Positions 8,541 to 17,721 of a DNA stretch of 61,348 nt are shown here, in pieces. How positions within the stretch are numbered: the stretch's first letter is position 1; the number at the start of each line of letters is the position of its first letter. The notes under the pieces are model-generated. The model was not told the DNA's origin, did not search any database, and was given only the letters and a program-made list of their open reading frames with translations. Position numbers and translations under genes: made by a program. This stretch comes from Tissierella_A sp964489715 (lineage in GTDB: Bacteria > Bacillota > Clostridia > Tissierellales > Tissierellaceae), in NCBI GenBank assembly GCA_964489715.1, contig CAZBAK010000006.1, positions 1 through 61,348 on the forward strand, written 5' to 3'.

Positions 8541-9830
8541 TTATTTCCCGATTAATACTTCTCCATCTCTTTTAAAAATGTTTATTTCTCTTATATCTCC
8601 TATTATATCATAATCCCAGTCAAGTCTAGCTCTTATATAATTAGTTGTATAACCTTCGTATAAATTTTCTTTTATCTCTTCTTCAAATAATATTTCAAGA
8701 TCCTTACCTATAAATTGACTATTGAATTTTTCCACTAATTTTTCACCTAAGTCTATAAGTGTTTTACTTCTTTCATTCTTTATAAGACCATTTATCTGGT
8801 CTTTAGACTGGGCCGCAGGGGTTCCAGCTCTAGGGGAATATTTGAAAACATGTATCTTGGAAAACTCTATCTTTTCTACCAGCTCTAAGGTCTCTTGAAA
8901 CTCTTCTTCACTTTCTCCAGGAAAACCTACTATTATATCTGTAGTAAGACCTGCATTTGGCATGAAATTCCTAATTATTTCAATTTTTTCTTCAAATTCC
9001 TTAGAATTATATTTTCTATTCATTCTCTTTAAAACTGAATCTGAACCACTTTGAAGTGATAAATGGAAGTGATCACATACTTTTTTTGTTTTAACCAGTC
9101 TTTCCATAAATTCCTCATCTATTAAATTTGGTTCTACAGAACTTAGTCTTATTCTTTTTATACCCTCTATATTAGATATTTCTTCTATTACATCTATGAG
9201 GGAAAGATTTTCTAGATCTTTTCCATAGGAGGCAACGTGAATTCCTGTAAGAACTACTTCCTTAAATCCAGCCCTAGATAAATTTTCTGTCTCTTCTATT
9301 ATATCCGATAATTCTCTACTTCTTATTGGTCCTCTAGCATAGGGTATTATACAGTAGGAACAATATTGATTACAGCCATCTTGAATCTTTATATAGGCTC
9401 TTGTTTTAGAATTCACATTATCTATTTCTAGTTTTTCAAACTCTTTATTGCTTCTTATGTCTTTTACAATATTAAATTTTTCATTTTTTTGCTTAGCCAT
9501 CTCACATAGATCTACGATTCTATTTCTTTCAGTCGTTCCCATTATTACATCAACAAAATCTATATTCTCAATCTCTTCAGGAGAAACTTGAGAATAGCAA
9601 CCTACTACAGCTATTATAGCTTCTTGGTTTAATTTTTTAACTCTTCTTATAAATTGTCTAGATTTTCTATCAGATAGATTAGTAACTGTACAGGTATTTA
9701 TAACATAAACATCTGCAAATTCAGTTTCCATTACTCTAGAATATCCTCTATTTTCAAATAGTTTTTCCATAGCTCCAGTTTCATATTGATTTACTTTACA
9801 ACCTAAAGTATGGAAGGCTACTTTTTTCAT
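8541..9830 (-). CDS. mtaB: tRNA t6A37 methylthiotransferase MtaB
   Basis: MtaB is a radical-SAM methylthiotransferase that converts t6A37 to ms2t6A37 in ANN-decoding tRNAs. The 429-residue protein has the N-terminal UPF0004 domain with cluster cysteines (TLGCKVNQYE, NTCTVT, GCYSQ), the radical-SAM motif CNQYCSYC near residue 153, and a C-terminal TRAM-like part. The TLGCKVN start separates it from MiaB. It overlaps the last base of rsmE and precedes hinT, an order common in Clostridia. Confidence 0.95.
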   Translation of the reverse strand: MKKVAFHTLGCKVNQYETGAMEKLFENRGYSRVMETEFADVYVINTCTVTNLSDRKSRQFIRRVKKLNQEAIIAVVGCYSQVSPEEIENIDFVDVIMGTTERNRIVDLCEMAKQKNEKFNIVKDIRSNKEFEKLEIDNVNSKTRAYIKIQDGCNQYCSYCIIPYARGPIRSRELSDIIEETENLSRAGFKEVVLTGIHVASYGKDLENLSLIDVIEEISNIEGIKRIRLSSVEPNLIDEEFMERLVKTKKVCDHFHLSLQSGSDSVLKRMNRKYNSKEFEEKIEIIRNFMPNAGLTTDIIVGFPGESEEEFQETLELVEKIEFSKIHVFKYSPRAGTPAAQSKDQINGLIKNERSKTLIDLGEKLVEKFNSQFIGKDLEILFEEEIKENLYEGYTTNYIRARLDWDYDIIGDIREINIFKRDGEVLIGK

Positions 9831-10582
9831 TAAATCACTCCTAATCCAGATAGTTCATAAAGAATAATTGTAGAAGCAACTAAACCTGCGGTTTCAGTTC
9901 TTAAAATTTTAGATCCAAGTGTTACAACCCTACCACCTATAGCTTTTATTTCTTCTATTTCATCTTCTTCAAATCCACCTTCTGGTCCTATTATTAAGTT
10001 TATTTCTTTTTCTTCTTTAGTCTTTATTTCTTTTAAAACATTACCTAGGGCAATATTTTTTTCATCTTCATAGGGTACTATGATTGTATTTTCTTTATCT
10101 AGTAAATTTATCATTTCTTTAAAGTTTATTATCTCCTTAACTTCAGGTATATAAGCTCTCTTTGACTGTTTTGCTGCTTCTTCTGCTATAGCATTCCATC
10201 TTTTAAGACGATTTTTCTTCTTTTTTTCATCATCTATTTTAACTATGGTTCTATGGGTTAAAACAGGGTGAAAGTTTGTAATTCCTACTTCGGTTCCCTT
10301 TTGAATTATTAAATCCATTTTACTTCCCTTAGCTATTGCTTGAAATAAATTAACCTGAATTTTTTCATCTTTTGATTGATCTTTTTTTTCTAATATATTT
10401 ACAATTATAGAATCTTCTAAGATACTGTCAATTTCTCCTAAATAAATATTTCCCTGGGAAATAACTTCTATCTTTTCTCCTATCTTCATCCTCAATACAT
10501 TTTTTATATGATTGAAATCCTTATCTTTAATAAATATTTTGTTATCTATAAAACTTTTTTTATCTACAAAAAACCTATGCAT
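9830..10582 (-). CDS. rsmE: 16S rRNA m3U1498 methyltransferase
   Basis: RsmE is a SPOUT-family enzyme that methylates U1498 of 16S rRNA. The 250-residue protein has an N-terminal PUA-like domain (FNHIKNVLRMKIGEKIEV) and a C-terminal knotted SAM-binding domain with LIIGPEGGFEEDEI and LGSKILRTETA, both typical. It is nine bases downstream of prmA, consistent with translational coupling in the heat-shock operon. Confidence 0.96.
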   Translation of the reverse strand: MHRFFVDKKSFIDNKIFIKDKDFNHIKNVLRMKIGEKIEVISQGNIYLGEIDSILEDSIIVNILEKKDQSKDEKIQVNLFQAIAKGSKMDLIIQKGTEVGITNFHPVLTHRTIVKIDDEKKKKNRLKRWNAIAEEAAKQSKRAYIPEVKEIINFKEMINLLDKENTIIVPYEDEKNIALGNVLKEIKTKEEKEINLIIGPEGGFEEDEIEEIKAIGGRVVTLGSKILRTETAGLVASTIILYELSGLGVI

Positions 10583-10590
10583 ACTATCAC

Positions 10591-11508
10591 CTAATTTTTA
10601 ATGGATACTATAGATACCCATTCACCTTGTATTTTTATTTCTTCTATTGTAAAATTATTCTCTCTTAATGAATCCAATACTCCATTCTTTTTATCTAAAA
10701 TAATACCTGAGGCTATAAATTTACCTCCTGTTTTTAGATAATCACCTATATTGTCAGTCATCAGAAGAATTACTTCTGCTATTATATTTGCTACTATAAT
10801 ATCTGCTTTTCCCTCTACTACATCCAGTAAATCACCTTGTTTTACTTGTATTTTATCTTCTAATCTATTTTTTAATATATTTTCCTTTGCAATCCTCACA
10901 GAAGCTGGATCTAGATCTATAGCAAGTATATTTTTAGCACCTAGTTTACTACTTACTATACTAAGTATACCGCTTCCACATCCTATATCAAAGACAGTAT
11001 CTCCTTTTTCAACATGTTCTTCCAAAGCTTCTACACAAAGGGATGTTGTTTCATGAGTTCCTGTGCCAAAAGCCATTCCAGGATCTATATCTATGATTAT
11101 ATCCTTTTCTTTCTCTTCGTAGTCTTCCCAGGAAGGTTTTATAATTATGTTTTCTCCTATTTTAAAGGGTTTAAAATATTTCTTCCAATTATTTAAATAA
11201 TCTTCATCTTCTATTTCTCTAGTTTCAATACTACCAAGAGATTTTTCTTCTATTTTTCCCCTTAGATCTTTTAATATTACTTCTATATCTTCTTCTTCTG
11301 AAAAATATGACTTTATAATCAATTTATCCAAATCTAAATCTTTTATATCAATAGCAAAAAAATCCCATTTATCTTTTTTATTAGCTAGATCTATTAGATC
11401 ATTAGGATCTTGTATCTCTAGAGAGTCTGCACCTATACTATATAATATATCTGATATATCTTCTTCATTTTCTTTGCTGCTACTTATACTCACTTCTATC
11501 CATTTCAA
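10591..11508 (-). CDS. prmA: Ribosomal protein L11 methyltransferase
   Basis: PrmA trimethylates lysines and the N terminus of ribosomal protein L11. This 305-residue protein has an N-terminal substrate-binding domain and a class I SAM methyltransferase domain with DPGMAFGTGTHETT and motif I VFDIGCGSGILSI near residue 175. IVANIIAEVI marks the NxI/V active segment. It follows dnaJ after a palindromic terminator, so it may be read both from the heat-shock promoter and separately. Confidence 0.95.
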   Translation of the reverse strand: MKWIEVSISSSKENEEDISDILYSIGADSLEIQDPNDLIDLANKKDKWDFFAIDIKDLDLDKLIIKSYFSEEEDIEVILKDLRGKIEEKSLGSIETREIEDEDYLNNWKKYFKPFKIGENIIIKPSWEDYEEKEKDIIIDIDPGMAFGTGTHETTSLCVEALEEHVEKGDTVFDIGCGSGILSIVSSKLGAKNILAIDLDPASVRIAKENILKNRLEDKIQVKQGDLLDVVEGKADIIVANIIAEVILLMTDNIGDYLKTGGKFIASGIILDKKNGVLDSLRENNFTIEEIKIQGEWVSIVSIKN

Positions 11509-11570
11509 TTTTAAACACTTCCTATTTTATATTCTATATAATTATATCACAAATATATTGCTTTTAAATA

Positions 11571-11602
11571 AAAAAACTATCTCTCTAGAGAGATAGTTTT
11601 TT
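11571..11602 (-). terminator. Terminator between dnaJ and prmA
   Basis: A 32-base perfect palindrome (A-tract, CTATCTCTCT, mirror, T-tract) overlapping the dnaJ stop codon. The T-tract on the minus strand makes it a credible intrinsic terminator, possibly partial, since prmA follows in the same direction. Confidence 0.8.
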
Positions 11603-12707
11603 ATTTAAATACATCTTTTACTTTATCAAAAAATCCTTTTTTATGTTTATGGAGCTCTTCTCCCATTCCTTTGGAAAATTCCAATAAAAGTTCTTCTTGT
11701 TTTTCATTTACAGTTTTTGGCACTTGAACTACTACAGTAAAGTACAAGTCTCCCTTGCCACTTCCTCTTAAATTTGGTACACCTTTGTTTTTCAATCTAA
11801 ACTGTGTACCTGTTTGTGTACCTTTTGGAAGGTCAAATTTTTCAATTCCTTCAAGTGTTGGAACTTCTATCTGGGCCCCAAGCACTGCTTCTGGAAAACT
11901 TATAGGTATTTCTACAAAGATATTGTTTCTTTCTCTTTTAAAGATAGGATCTTCTTCCACACTTATATATATATATAAGTCTCCTGGTGGACCACCTCTA
12001 TCTCCTGCCTCTCCCTGGCCTCTCATAGATATAACTGAATCGTTGTCTACTCCTGCCGGAATATTTATCTTTATTTCTCTATTCTTATATTCTTTTCCAA
12101 GTCCTCCGCAAGTTTCACATTTCTCTTCAAATATACTACCAGTTCCATCACAAGTGTCACAGCTAGCACTTCTTACAACTTGTCCAAAGGGTGTCTGCTG
12201 AGCAAATCTCACTTCACCTGACCCATTACATCTTGTACATGTTTTCTTATCTGTACCTGGCTTTGCTCCGTCACCATTACATGTAGAACAAGTTTCTTGT
12301 CTTCTAATATTTATAGTTTCTTCAGTGCCGAATACTGCATCCTTTAAATCGATATTTAAACCATATCTGAGATCTTGCCCTTGTACGGGGCCACGTCTTC
12401 TCGCACTTGAACTTCCACCACCAAATATATCAAAAAGATCGTCAAATATATCTCCAAATCCTCCAAAACCTTGGCTTTGAGCATTGGGATCTACTCCTGC
12501 ATGACCAAATCTATCATAGCGAGATCTCTTTTCCGGATCCCCGAGTATCTCATATGCTGCTGTAGCTTCTTTAAATTCTTGTTCAGCCTCTTTATTGTCT
12601 GGGTTTAAATCAGGATGACATTTCTTGGCTATAAGTCTATATGCTCTTTTGATATCATCTTCACTAGCATTTTTTTCTATTCCCAGTATTTCATAATAAT
12701 CTCTCAA
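11601..12707 (-). CDS. dnaJ: Chaperone DnaJ
   Basis: A full-length type I Hsp40 of 368 residues. The J domain (1-70) has the HPD motif in CHPDLNPDN. A Gly/Phe-rich linker follows, then the zinc finger domain with four CxxCxGxG repeats (CSTCNGDG, CTRCNGSG, CDTCDGTG, CETCGGLG), and the C-terminal substrate-binding domain. It stimulates DnaK ATP hydrolysis and delivers clients. It lies downstream of dnaK but is separated from it by a hairpin at 12755-12786. Confidence 0.98.
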   Translation of the reverse strand: MRDYYEILGIEKNASEDDIKRAYRLIAKKCHPDLNPDNKEAEQEFKEATAAYEILGDPEKRSRYDRFGHAGVDPNAQSQGFGGFGDIFDDLFDIFGGGSSSARRRGPVQGQDLRYGLNIDLKDAVFGTEETINIRRQETCSTCNGDGAKPGTDKKTCTRCNGSGEVRFAQQTPFGQVVRSASCDTCDGTGSIFEEKCETCGGLGKEYKNREIKINIPAGVDNDSVISMRGQGEAGDRGGPPGDLYIYISVEEDPIFKRERNNIFVEIPISFPEAVLGAQIEVPTLEGIEKFDLPKGTQTGTQFRLKNKGVPNLRGSGKGDLYFTVVVQVPKTVNEKQEELLLEFSKGMGEELHKHKKGFFDKVKDVFK

Positions 12708-12754
12708 ACATGATTCCTCACTTTCTTAAAACTGTAAAATTTAGCATTAAAAAG

Positions 12755-12786
12755 TTCAAAGCTAAATCATAGGATTTAGCTTTGAA
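12755..12786 (-). terminator. Hairpin between dnaK and dnaJ
   Basis: A perfect 14-bp stem (12755-12768 with 12773-12786) and four-base loop in the 112-base dnaK-dnaJ gap, followed on the minus strand by CTTTTTAATG. It is probably a leaky terminator or processing site lowering dnaJ relative to dnaK (inference). Confidence 0.75.
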
Positions 12787-12819
12787 TTTTATTTGTTCTT
12801 AGTTTAAGATTTGTAAATC

Positions 12820-14646
12820 TTAGTCTTCGTCCTCATCTACTACTTCATAATCTCCTTCTACTACGTCTTCTTCAGGCTGAGTTTCTCCACCTTGTCCACC
12901 ATCTTCTGGACTTGCATCAGCATATAGTTTTTCAGAGATTTTATAGAACTCTTCGTTTAATTCTTCAGTCTTTTTCTTTATATCATCCATATTATCAGAT
13001 TCTAAAGCATTTTTCAATTCTTCTAGCTTTGTTTCTACTAAAGATTTTTCATCTTCTGATATTTTATCTTCTAAATCTTTTAAGGTTTTTTCTGTTTGAT
13101 AGACTAAAGTATCTGCAGTATTTCTAACTTCAATAGCTTCTTTTTTCTTTTTATCTTCTTCAGCAAATTTTTCTGCATCCTTTATTCTCTTGTCTATTTC
13201 ATCTTCCGTTAGGTTTGATGAAGCTGTTATAGTTATCTTTTGTTCTTTACCTGTACCTAGGTCTTTAGCACTAACATTTACTATACCATTGGCATCAATA
13301 TCAAAAGTAACCTCTATTTGTGGTACTCCCCTTGGTGCTGTTGGTATTCCAGTAAGTTGGAATCTTCCTAGTGTGGTATTATCTGCGGCCATTTCTCTTT
13401 CACCTTGCAGAACATGTATGTCTACTGAAGTTTGTTGATCAGCAGCAGTAGTAAATGTTTGAGACTTCTTAGTTGGTATAGTTGTATTTCTCTCAATCAA
13501 CCTTGTAGTTACTCCACCTAAGGTTTCAAGACCCAATGAAAGTGGTGTAACATCTAGTAATAATAAATCCTTTACTTCTCCACTTAAAACTCCACCTTGA
13601 ATTGCAGCACCTAGTGCAACACATTCATCTGGATTTATATCTTTTTGTGGATCTTTTCCTATTAAGTTTTTAACTGCAGATTGAACAGCTGGTATTCTAG
13701 TAGATCCTCCTACTAGCAATACTTTTTCTATATCCCCTGCCTTAAGGTTTGCATCTTTAAGTGCAAGTTTCACAGGTTCCATAGTTTGATCTACTAAATC
13801 TGAAGTAAGTTCTTCAAACTTAGCACGGCTTATATCCATATTCAAGTGAACAGGTCCAGCCTGAGTTGCTGTTATAAATGGTAAATTTATACTTGTAGAC
13901 ATAGTTGAGGATAGCTCTTTCTTAGCCTTCTCTGCAGCTTCTTTTAATCTTTGAAGGCTCATTTTATCCTTTGTAAGGTCTACACCATTTTCTTTCTTAA
14001 ATTCATTATTTATATATTCAATTAACTTATCATCAAAGTCATCTCCACCAAGAGTATTGTTACCTCTAGTAGAAAGTACTTCAAATACTCCATCCCCAAG
14101 CTCAAGTATAGAAACATCAAATGTTCCTCCACCTAAGTCAAAGACCATTATCTTATGCTGTCCTTCTTCTTTATCCATTCCATAAGCAAGAGCTGCAGCA
14201 GTAGGCTCATTTATAATTCTCTTTACATCAAGTCCTGCAATTCTTCCAGCATCCTTAGTAGCTTGTCTTTGGCTATCAGTAAAGTAAGCAGGAACAGTAA
14301 TAACTGCCTCTGTAATTGTTTCACCTAGATAACTTTCAGCATCTGCTTTTATTTTTTGTAGAATCATAGCTGATAGCTCTGGCGGAGTATGTTCTTTTCC
14401 ATCTATATCTATTTTATAATCCGTACCCATTTCTCTCTTTATAGATTGAACAGTTCTCTCTGGATTTGTTATAGCTTGTCTCTTTGCAGTCTCTCCTACT
14501 AATCTTTCACCATCTTTTGTAAATGCAATTACTGATGGAGTAGTTCTATTTCCTTCAACATTAGGTATTATGGTTGCTTCTCCACCTTCCATTACAGCTA
14601 CAGCAGAGTTAGTTGTACCTAAATCAATTCCTATTATTTTTCCCAT
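12820..14646 (-). CDS. dnaK: Molecular chaperone DnaK (Hsp70)
   Basis: A complete 608-residue Hsp70, the usual Firmicutes length. The ATPase domain starts GIDLGTTNSAVAVMEGG and contains VPAYFTDSQRQATKDAG and VFDLGGGTFDVSIL. The linker is LLLLDVTPLSLG, the substrate-binding domain follows, and the tail is acidic, ending VVDEDED. It refolds proteins in an ATP cycle with DnaJ and GrpE. It is the third gene of the HrcA-controlled operon, 26 bases after grpE. Confidence 0.99.
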   Translation of the reverse strand: MGKIIGIDLGTTNSAVAVMEGGEATIIPNVEGNRTTPSVIAFTKDGERLVGETAKRQAITNPERTVQSIKREMGTDYKIDIDGKEHTPPELSAMILQKIKADAESYLGETITEAVITVPAYFTDSQRQATKDAGRIAGLDVKRIINEPTAAALAYGMDKEEGQHKIMVFDLGGGTFDVSILELGDGVFEVLSTRGNNTLGGDDFDDKLIEYINNEFKKENGVDLTKDKMSLQRLKEAAEKAKKELSSTMSTSINLPFITATQAGPVHLNMDISRAKFEELTSDLVDQTMEPVKLALKDANLKAGDIEKVLLVGGSTRIPAVQSAVKNLIGKDPQKDINPDECVALGAAIQGGVLSGEVKDLLLLDVTPLSLGLETLGGVTTRLIERNTTIPTKKSQTFTTAADQQTSVDIHVLQGEREMAADNTTLGRFQLTGIPTAPRGVPQIEVTFDIDANGIVNVSAKDLGTGKEQKITITASSNLTEDEIDKRIKDAEKFAEEDKKKKEAIEVRNTADTLVYQTEKTLKDLEDKISEDEKSLVETKLEELKNALESDNMDDIKKKTEELNEEFYKISEKLYADASPEDGGQGGETQPEEDVVEGDYEVVDEDED

Positions 14647-14672
14647 TTAAATTTCCTCCTAATATAACATAT

Positions 14673-15260
14673 TTATTTTGAAACTATAACCATTGTTGGT
14701 CTTATAACTTTATCTTTCATAATATACCCTTTTTGTAAAATTCTAATTACTGTATCTTTATCATATTCATCAGTATCTTCCATACCTACAGCATGATGAT
14801 AATCTGGATCAAATGGTTTTTCAAGAGATTCAATCTCTTTTATATCATTTTTATCTAAAACACCTATTATTCCATCATAGATCATCTCTACTCCCTTATA
14901 AAACTGACTTTCTTTATCATCTTCAGCTTCTAGGGCTCTTTCAAAATTATCTAGCATAGGTAGTATTTCAAGTGCTAATGTTTCTACACCATAGTCTACA
15001 AGTCCTAATTTCTCTTTTTCTACTCTTTTCTTGTAATTGAGAAAATCTGCTTGCAATCTTAGCAATCTTGTACTAAGTTCTTCATTTTCTTTTAAAGCCT
15101 TATCTAATTCAAGATTATCAGAATCTGAAGTTTCTTCTTGTTTTTTCTTTCTAAATAAGCCTTTTGAAAAACCTTCCTCATTCTCATTTTCTATATTGTC
15201 TTGTGTTTCTTCTAAATTCTTTTCATTTAGACCTTCTTTTTGATCTTTATCAAAATTCAT
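14673..15260 (-). CDS. grpE: Nucleotide exchange factor GrpE
   Basis: A 195-residue GrpE. The first 60 residues are acidic and probably disordered, then a long coiled coil (ELDKALKENEELSTRLLRLQ) leads into the beta domain with DPDYHHAVGMEDTDEYDKDT and KGYIMKDKVIRPTMVIV. GrpE releases ADP from DnaK. It lies 33 bases after hrcA and 26 before dnaK. Confidence 0.97.
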   Translation of the reverse strand: MNFDKDQKEGLNEKNLEETQDNIENENEEGFSKGLFRKKKQEETSDSDNLELDKALKENEELSTRLLRLQADFLNYKKRVEKEKLGLVDYGVETLALEILPMLDNFERALEAEDDKESQFYKGVEMIYDGIIGVLDKNDIKEIESLEKPFDPDYHHAVGMEDTDEYDKDTVIRILQKGYIMKDKVIRPTMVIVSK

Positions 15261-15293
15261 TTTTTCACCTCAGATTTAATTATTTATCTATAT

Positions 15294-16358
15294 CTAATCA
15301 TCCAATAAAAAATTCATAGCTTCATTGATATCTCTAGAGAATTTTTTTAGTGTATTGATTAAATTGCAATAATCCATTCTCATAGGTCCTATAAGACCTA
15401 CTCTACCAAATACTTTTTCCCCTGTATTATAAGTGGTAGTTATTATACTTATATCTTTTATAGGAGAATAAATATTTTCATTGCCAATTACTATGTCTAT
15501 ATCCTCTTTAGAAGATGTATCCGCCAACATATTTAAAATCAGATCTTTGTTTTCTATAAAGGACATAAGAGACTTGGCTTTTTCTATATCTTTATATTCT
15601 GGAAAATTAAAAATATTAGTAAGACCTTCAAAGTATAACTCTATAGAAACTAAATCTTCTATAGAATTTAAGATTATTGGAAAAATACTATCAATTATAT
15701 CTTTATATTTATGAATTGTCTTTTTGTCTGACCTATAAGGATATCCATTTTCTAACTTTATAAAAAGCTCTTCTAAATTTCTACCCTTTAATTCTTCATT
15801 AATAATATTAGATATAGTATTTAATTCATCTGAATCAAATTTTTTTATTGATTTATATACAGGATTTTTAATTATCCCATTGTTTAAAACTATTACTATC
15901 AATATACCTACATTTTCTAAAGGCACCAATTGAACATGTTCTATTATACTATTTTTAAATTTTGGAGAAGCTACAATTGAAGTGTAGTTTGTAAAAGTAG
16001 ATAGGATTTTAGCTGCATTTTGCATAAATTCCTCTATATCATTTCCCTCTTTTGCTACTACTTTTTTTATATCAAAATTTTCCAAATTGTTATTTAGCAA
16101 TATATGAGATTTTAATAATTCATCTACATACAATCTATAAGCTTTTTCAGAAGGGATTCTACCTGATGAAGAATAAGGTTTATTTAAATAACCCTGTTCT
16201 TCTAAGTCTGACATCTCATTTCTTATTGTGGCAGAGCTAACACCCATATCATAATTTTTAGAAATTGTCCTAGAACCTATTGGTTCTGCTGTATCAATGT
16301 AGCTATTTATTATAGCATATAAAACTTTTAATTTTCTTTCATCCAACATTGTTCTCAC
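15294..16358 (-). CDS. hrcA: Heat-inducible repressor HrcA
   Basis: HrcA represses class I heat-shock genes by binding CIRCE. The 354-residue protein has an N-terminal winged helix (ERKLKVLYAIINSYIDTAEPIGSRTISKNY, about 5-35) with recognition segment MGVSSATIRNEMSDLEEQGYL, and a GAF-like dimer domain ending GRVGLIGPMRMDYCNLI. As first gene of the operon it should be autoregulated: a CIRCE operator lies 27 bases upstream of the ATG. Confidence 0.97.
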   Translation of the reverse strand: MRTMLDERKLKVLYAIINSYIDTAEPIGSRTISKNYDMGVSSATIRNEMSDLEEQGYLNKPYSSSGRIPSEKAYRLYVDELLKSHILLNNNLENFDIKKVVAKEGNDIEEFMQNAAKILSTFTNYTSIVASPKFKNSIIEHVQLVPLENVGILIVIVLNNGIIKNPVYKSIKKFDSDELNTISNIINEELKGRNLEELFIKLENGYPYRSDKKTIHKYKDIIDSIFPIILNSIEDLVSIELYFEGLTNIFNFPEYKDIEKAKSLMSFIENKDLILNMLADTSSKEDIDIVIGNENIYSPIKDISIITTTYNTGEKVFGRVGLIGPMRMDYCNLINTLKKFSRDINEAMNFLLDD

Positions 16359-16384
16359 CTCTGGGATCTATATCTTGGATGTTG

Positions 16385-16411
16385 TTAGCAGTCTTAACTA
16401 TAGAGTGCTAA
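16385..16411 (-). promoter_or_regulatory. CIRCE operator (HrcA binding site)
   Basis: The inverted repeat TTAGCACTC - nine bases - GACTGCTAA on the minus strand matches CIRCE except for one base in the second arm (GACTGCTAA for GAGTGCTAA). It lies between the promoter and the hrcA start, where bound HrcA would block transcription. Confidence 0.93.
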
Positions 16412-16424
16412 TTACTATAATATT

Positions 16425-16453
16425 AAATTATCATTTTTTATTAACTTTGTCAA
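16425..16453 (-). promoter_or_regulatory. Vegetative promoter of the hrcA operon
   Basis: On the minus strand TTGACA (16453-16448), a 17-base spacer and TAATTT (16430-16425), a good SigA-type promoter placed just upstream of CIRCE. The predicted transcription start falls at or just before the operator. Confidence 0.75.
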
Positions 16454-16537
16454 TAGCTTTTTCCTTTTTTCTTGAATCTTATGCAAATTATTGCCATTTA
16501 TTTCTTTTTAGTCAATAATTGACTTTTTTACATTAAA

Positions 16538-17677
16538 CTATTCTAATAAAAAATCTACTTCTACTTGATTAGATAGATCCATTCCTCTATCTGTAAGCTT
16601 TATATGACTATCATCTTCTACTAACAGTTTATTATCTATATGCTTTTTTATGTTTTCTTTATAATAATAATATATATCTCTATGAAATCTATTTTTAAAC
16701 AACTCTTTATCTATGCCTTTTATAAGTCTGAGGCCCATTATTGTAAATTCTGATATCTCAGTTTCAAGTTTTATGTCCTCTCCACTTTGGATTGGCAAGA
16801 TCTCTTTTTCTATATCTGAAAAGTAACTAGTAAACTTATCTCTATTCCAATATCTTCTTCCATCTAAAAAAGAATGGCTGGAAAGCCCTATTCCTATATA
16901 TTCTTCTATTTCCCAATAGAGAATATTGTGTTTACATTCATGGTCTTTTATTGCAAAGTTTGAAATTTCATAATGATGATATCCCATAGCCTTTAATTTT
17001 CTCTTTATAAGATAGTACATCTCTCTTTCTTCTATATCACTTACTAGATTTAATTTCCCATTTTTTTCTAAGTCGTAAAGAGGGGTTCCTTCTTCAAGTA
17101 TTAAACCATAATAAGATATATGAGAGACTTTCAATTTTTCTATTTTCCTTAGGTTTTCTTCCACATCTTCTATACTTTCATCTGGAAGACCAAATATAAA
17201 GTCTAAGTTGATATTTGTAAAGCCTGCCCTTTTGAGAATCTCTAAAGACTCATAAACTTCATTTTCACTATGAATCCTTCCTATATTCTTTAAATGACTA
17301 TTATTTAAAGTTTGTACCCCCATACTGATTCTATCTATTCCTGCATCTTTATATCTTTTAGCCTTTTCAAAATTTATAGTTCCAGGATTTGTTTCTATGC
17401 TTACTTCCTGTAAATTCTCTGTATTAAAATTTTCTCTTATAAACTTTAATATCTTTTCTATATATTTTACATCTATATGAGAAGGTGTACCCCCACCTAT
17501 AAATATAGTTTTTATTCTAAAGTTTTTTATATTGTTTTTATATATATTTAGTTCTTTTATCATGTTTTCTATATATCTATCTATTATCTTGTCTTCTCCT
17601 GAAAAGCTAGTAAAATCGCAATAATGGCACTTAGCTTTACAAAATGGTATATGAATATACATCCCTAACTCCTTCAT
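16538..17677 (-). CDS. hemW: Radical-SAM heme chaperone HemW-like protein
   Basis: The frame opens with a GTG at 17704, but ATG at 17677 is preferred since AGGAGG precedes it. From there the protein has 379 residues. The radical-SAM cluster motif CKAKCHYC is near residue 13, followed by FIGGGTPS and MGVQTLNNSHLK; the C-terminal HemN-like domain is present. HemW transfers heme rather than oxidising coproporphyrinogen; the family was long misnamed HemN. Placement next to lepA is conserved in Firmicutes. Confidence 0.93.
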   Translation of the reverse strand: MKELGMYIHIPFCKAKCHYCDFTSFSGEDKIIDRYIENMIKELNIYKNNIKNFRIKTIFIGGGTPSHIDVKYIEKILKFIRENFNTENLQEVSIETNPGTINFEKAKRYKDAGIDRISMGVQTLNNSHLKNIGRIHSENEVYESLEILKRAGFTNINLDFIFGLPDESIEDVEENLRKIEKLKVSHISYYGLILEEGTPLYDLEKNGKLNLVSDIEEREMYYLIKRKLKAMGYHHYEISNFAIKDHECKHNILYWEIEEYIGIGLSSHSFLDGRRYWNRDKFTSYFSDIEKEILPIQSGEDIKLETEISEFTIMGLRLIKGIDKELFKNRFHRDIYYYYKENIKKHIDNKLLVEDDSHIKLTDRGMDLSNQVEVDFLLE

Positions 17678-17693
17678 ACTTCCTCCTAATTGA

Positions 17694-17721
17694 AAAATAC
17701 GCACCCTAGGGTACGTATTTT
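17694..17721 (-). terminator. Hairpin terminator between lepA and hemW
   Basis: Outer stem AAAATACG/CGTATTTT with inner ACCC/GGGT pairing, followed by five T on the minus strand. It overlaps the lepA stop and sits just before the hemW ribosome binding site, so hemW expression probably depends on read-through or on a separate start. Confidence 0.75.
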
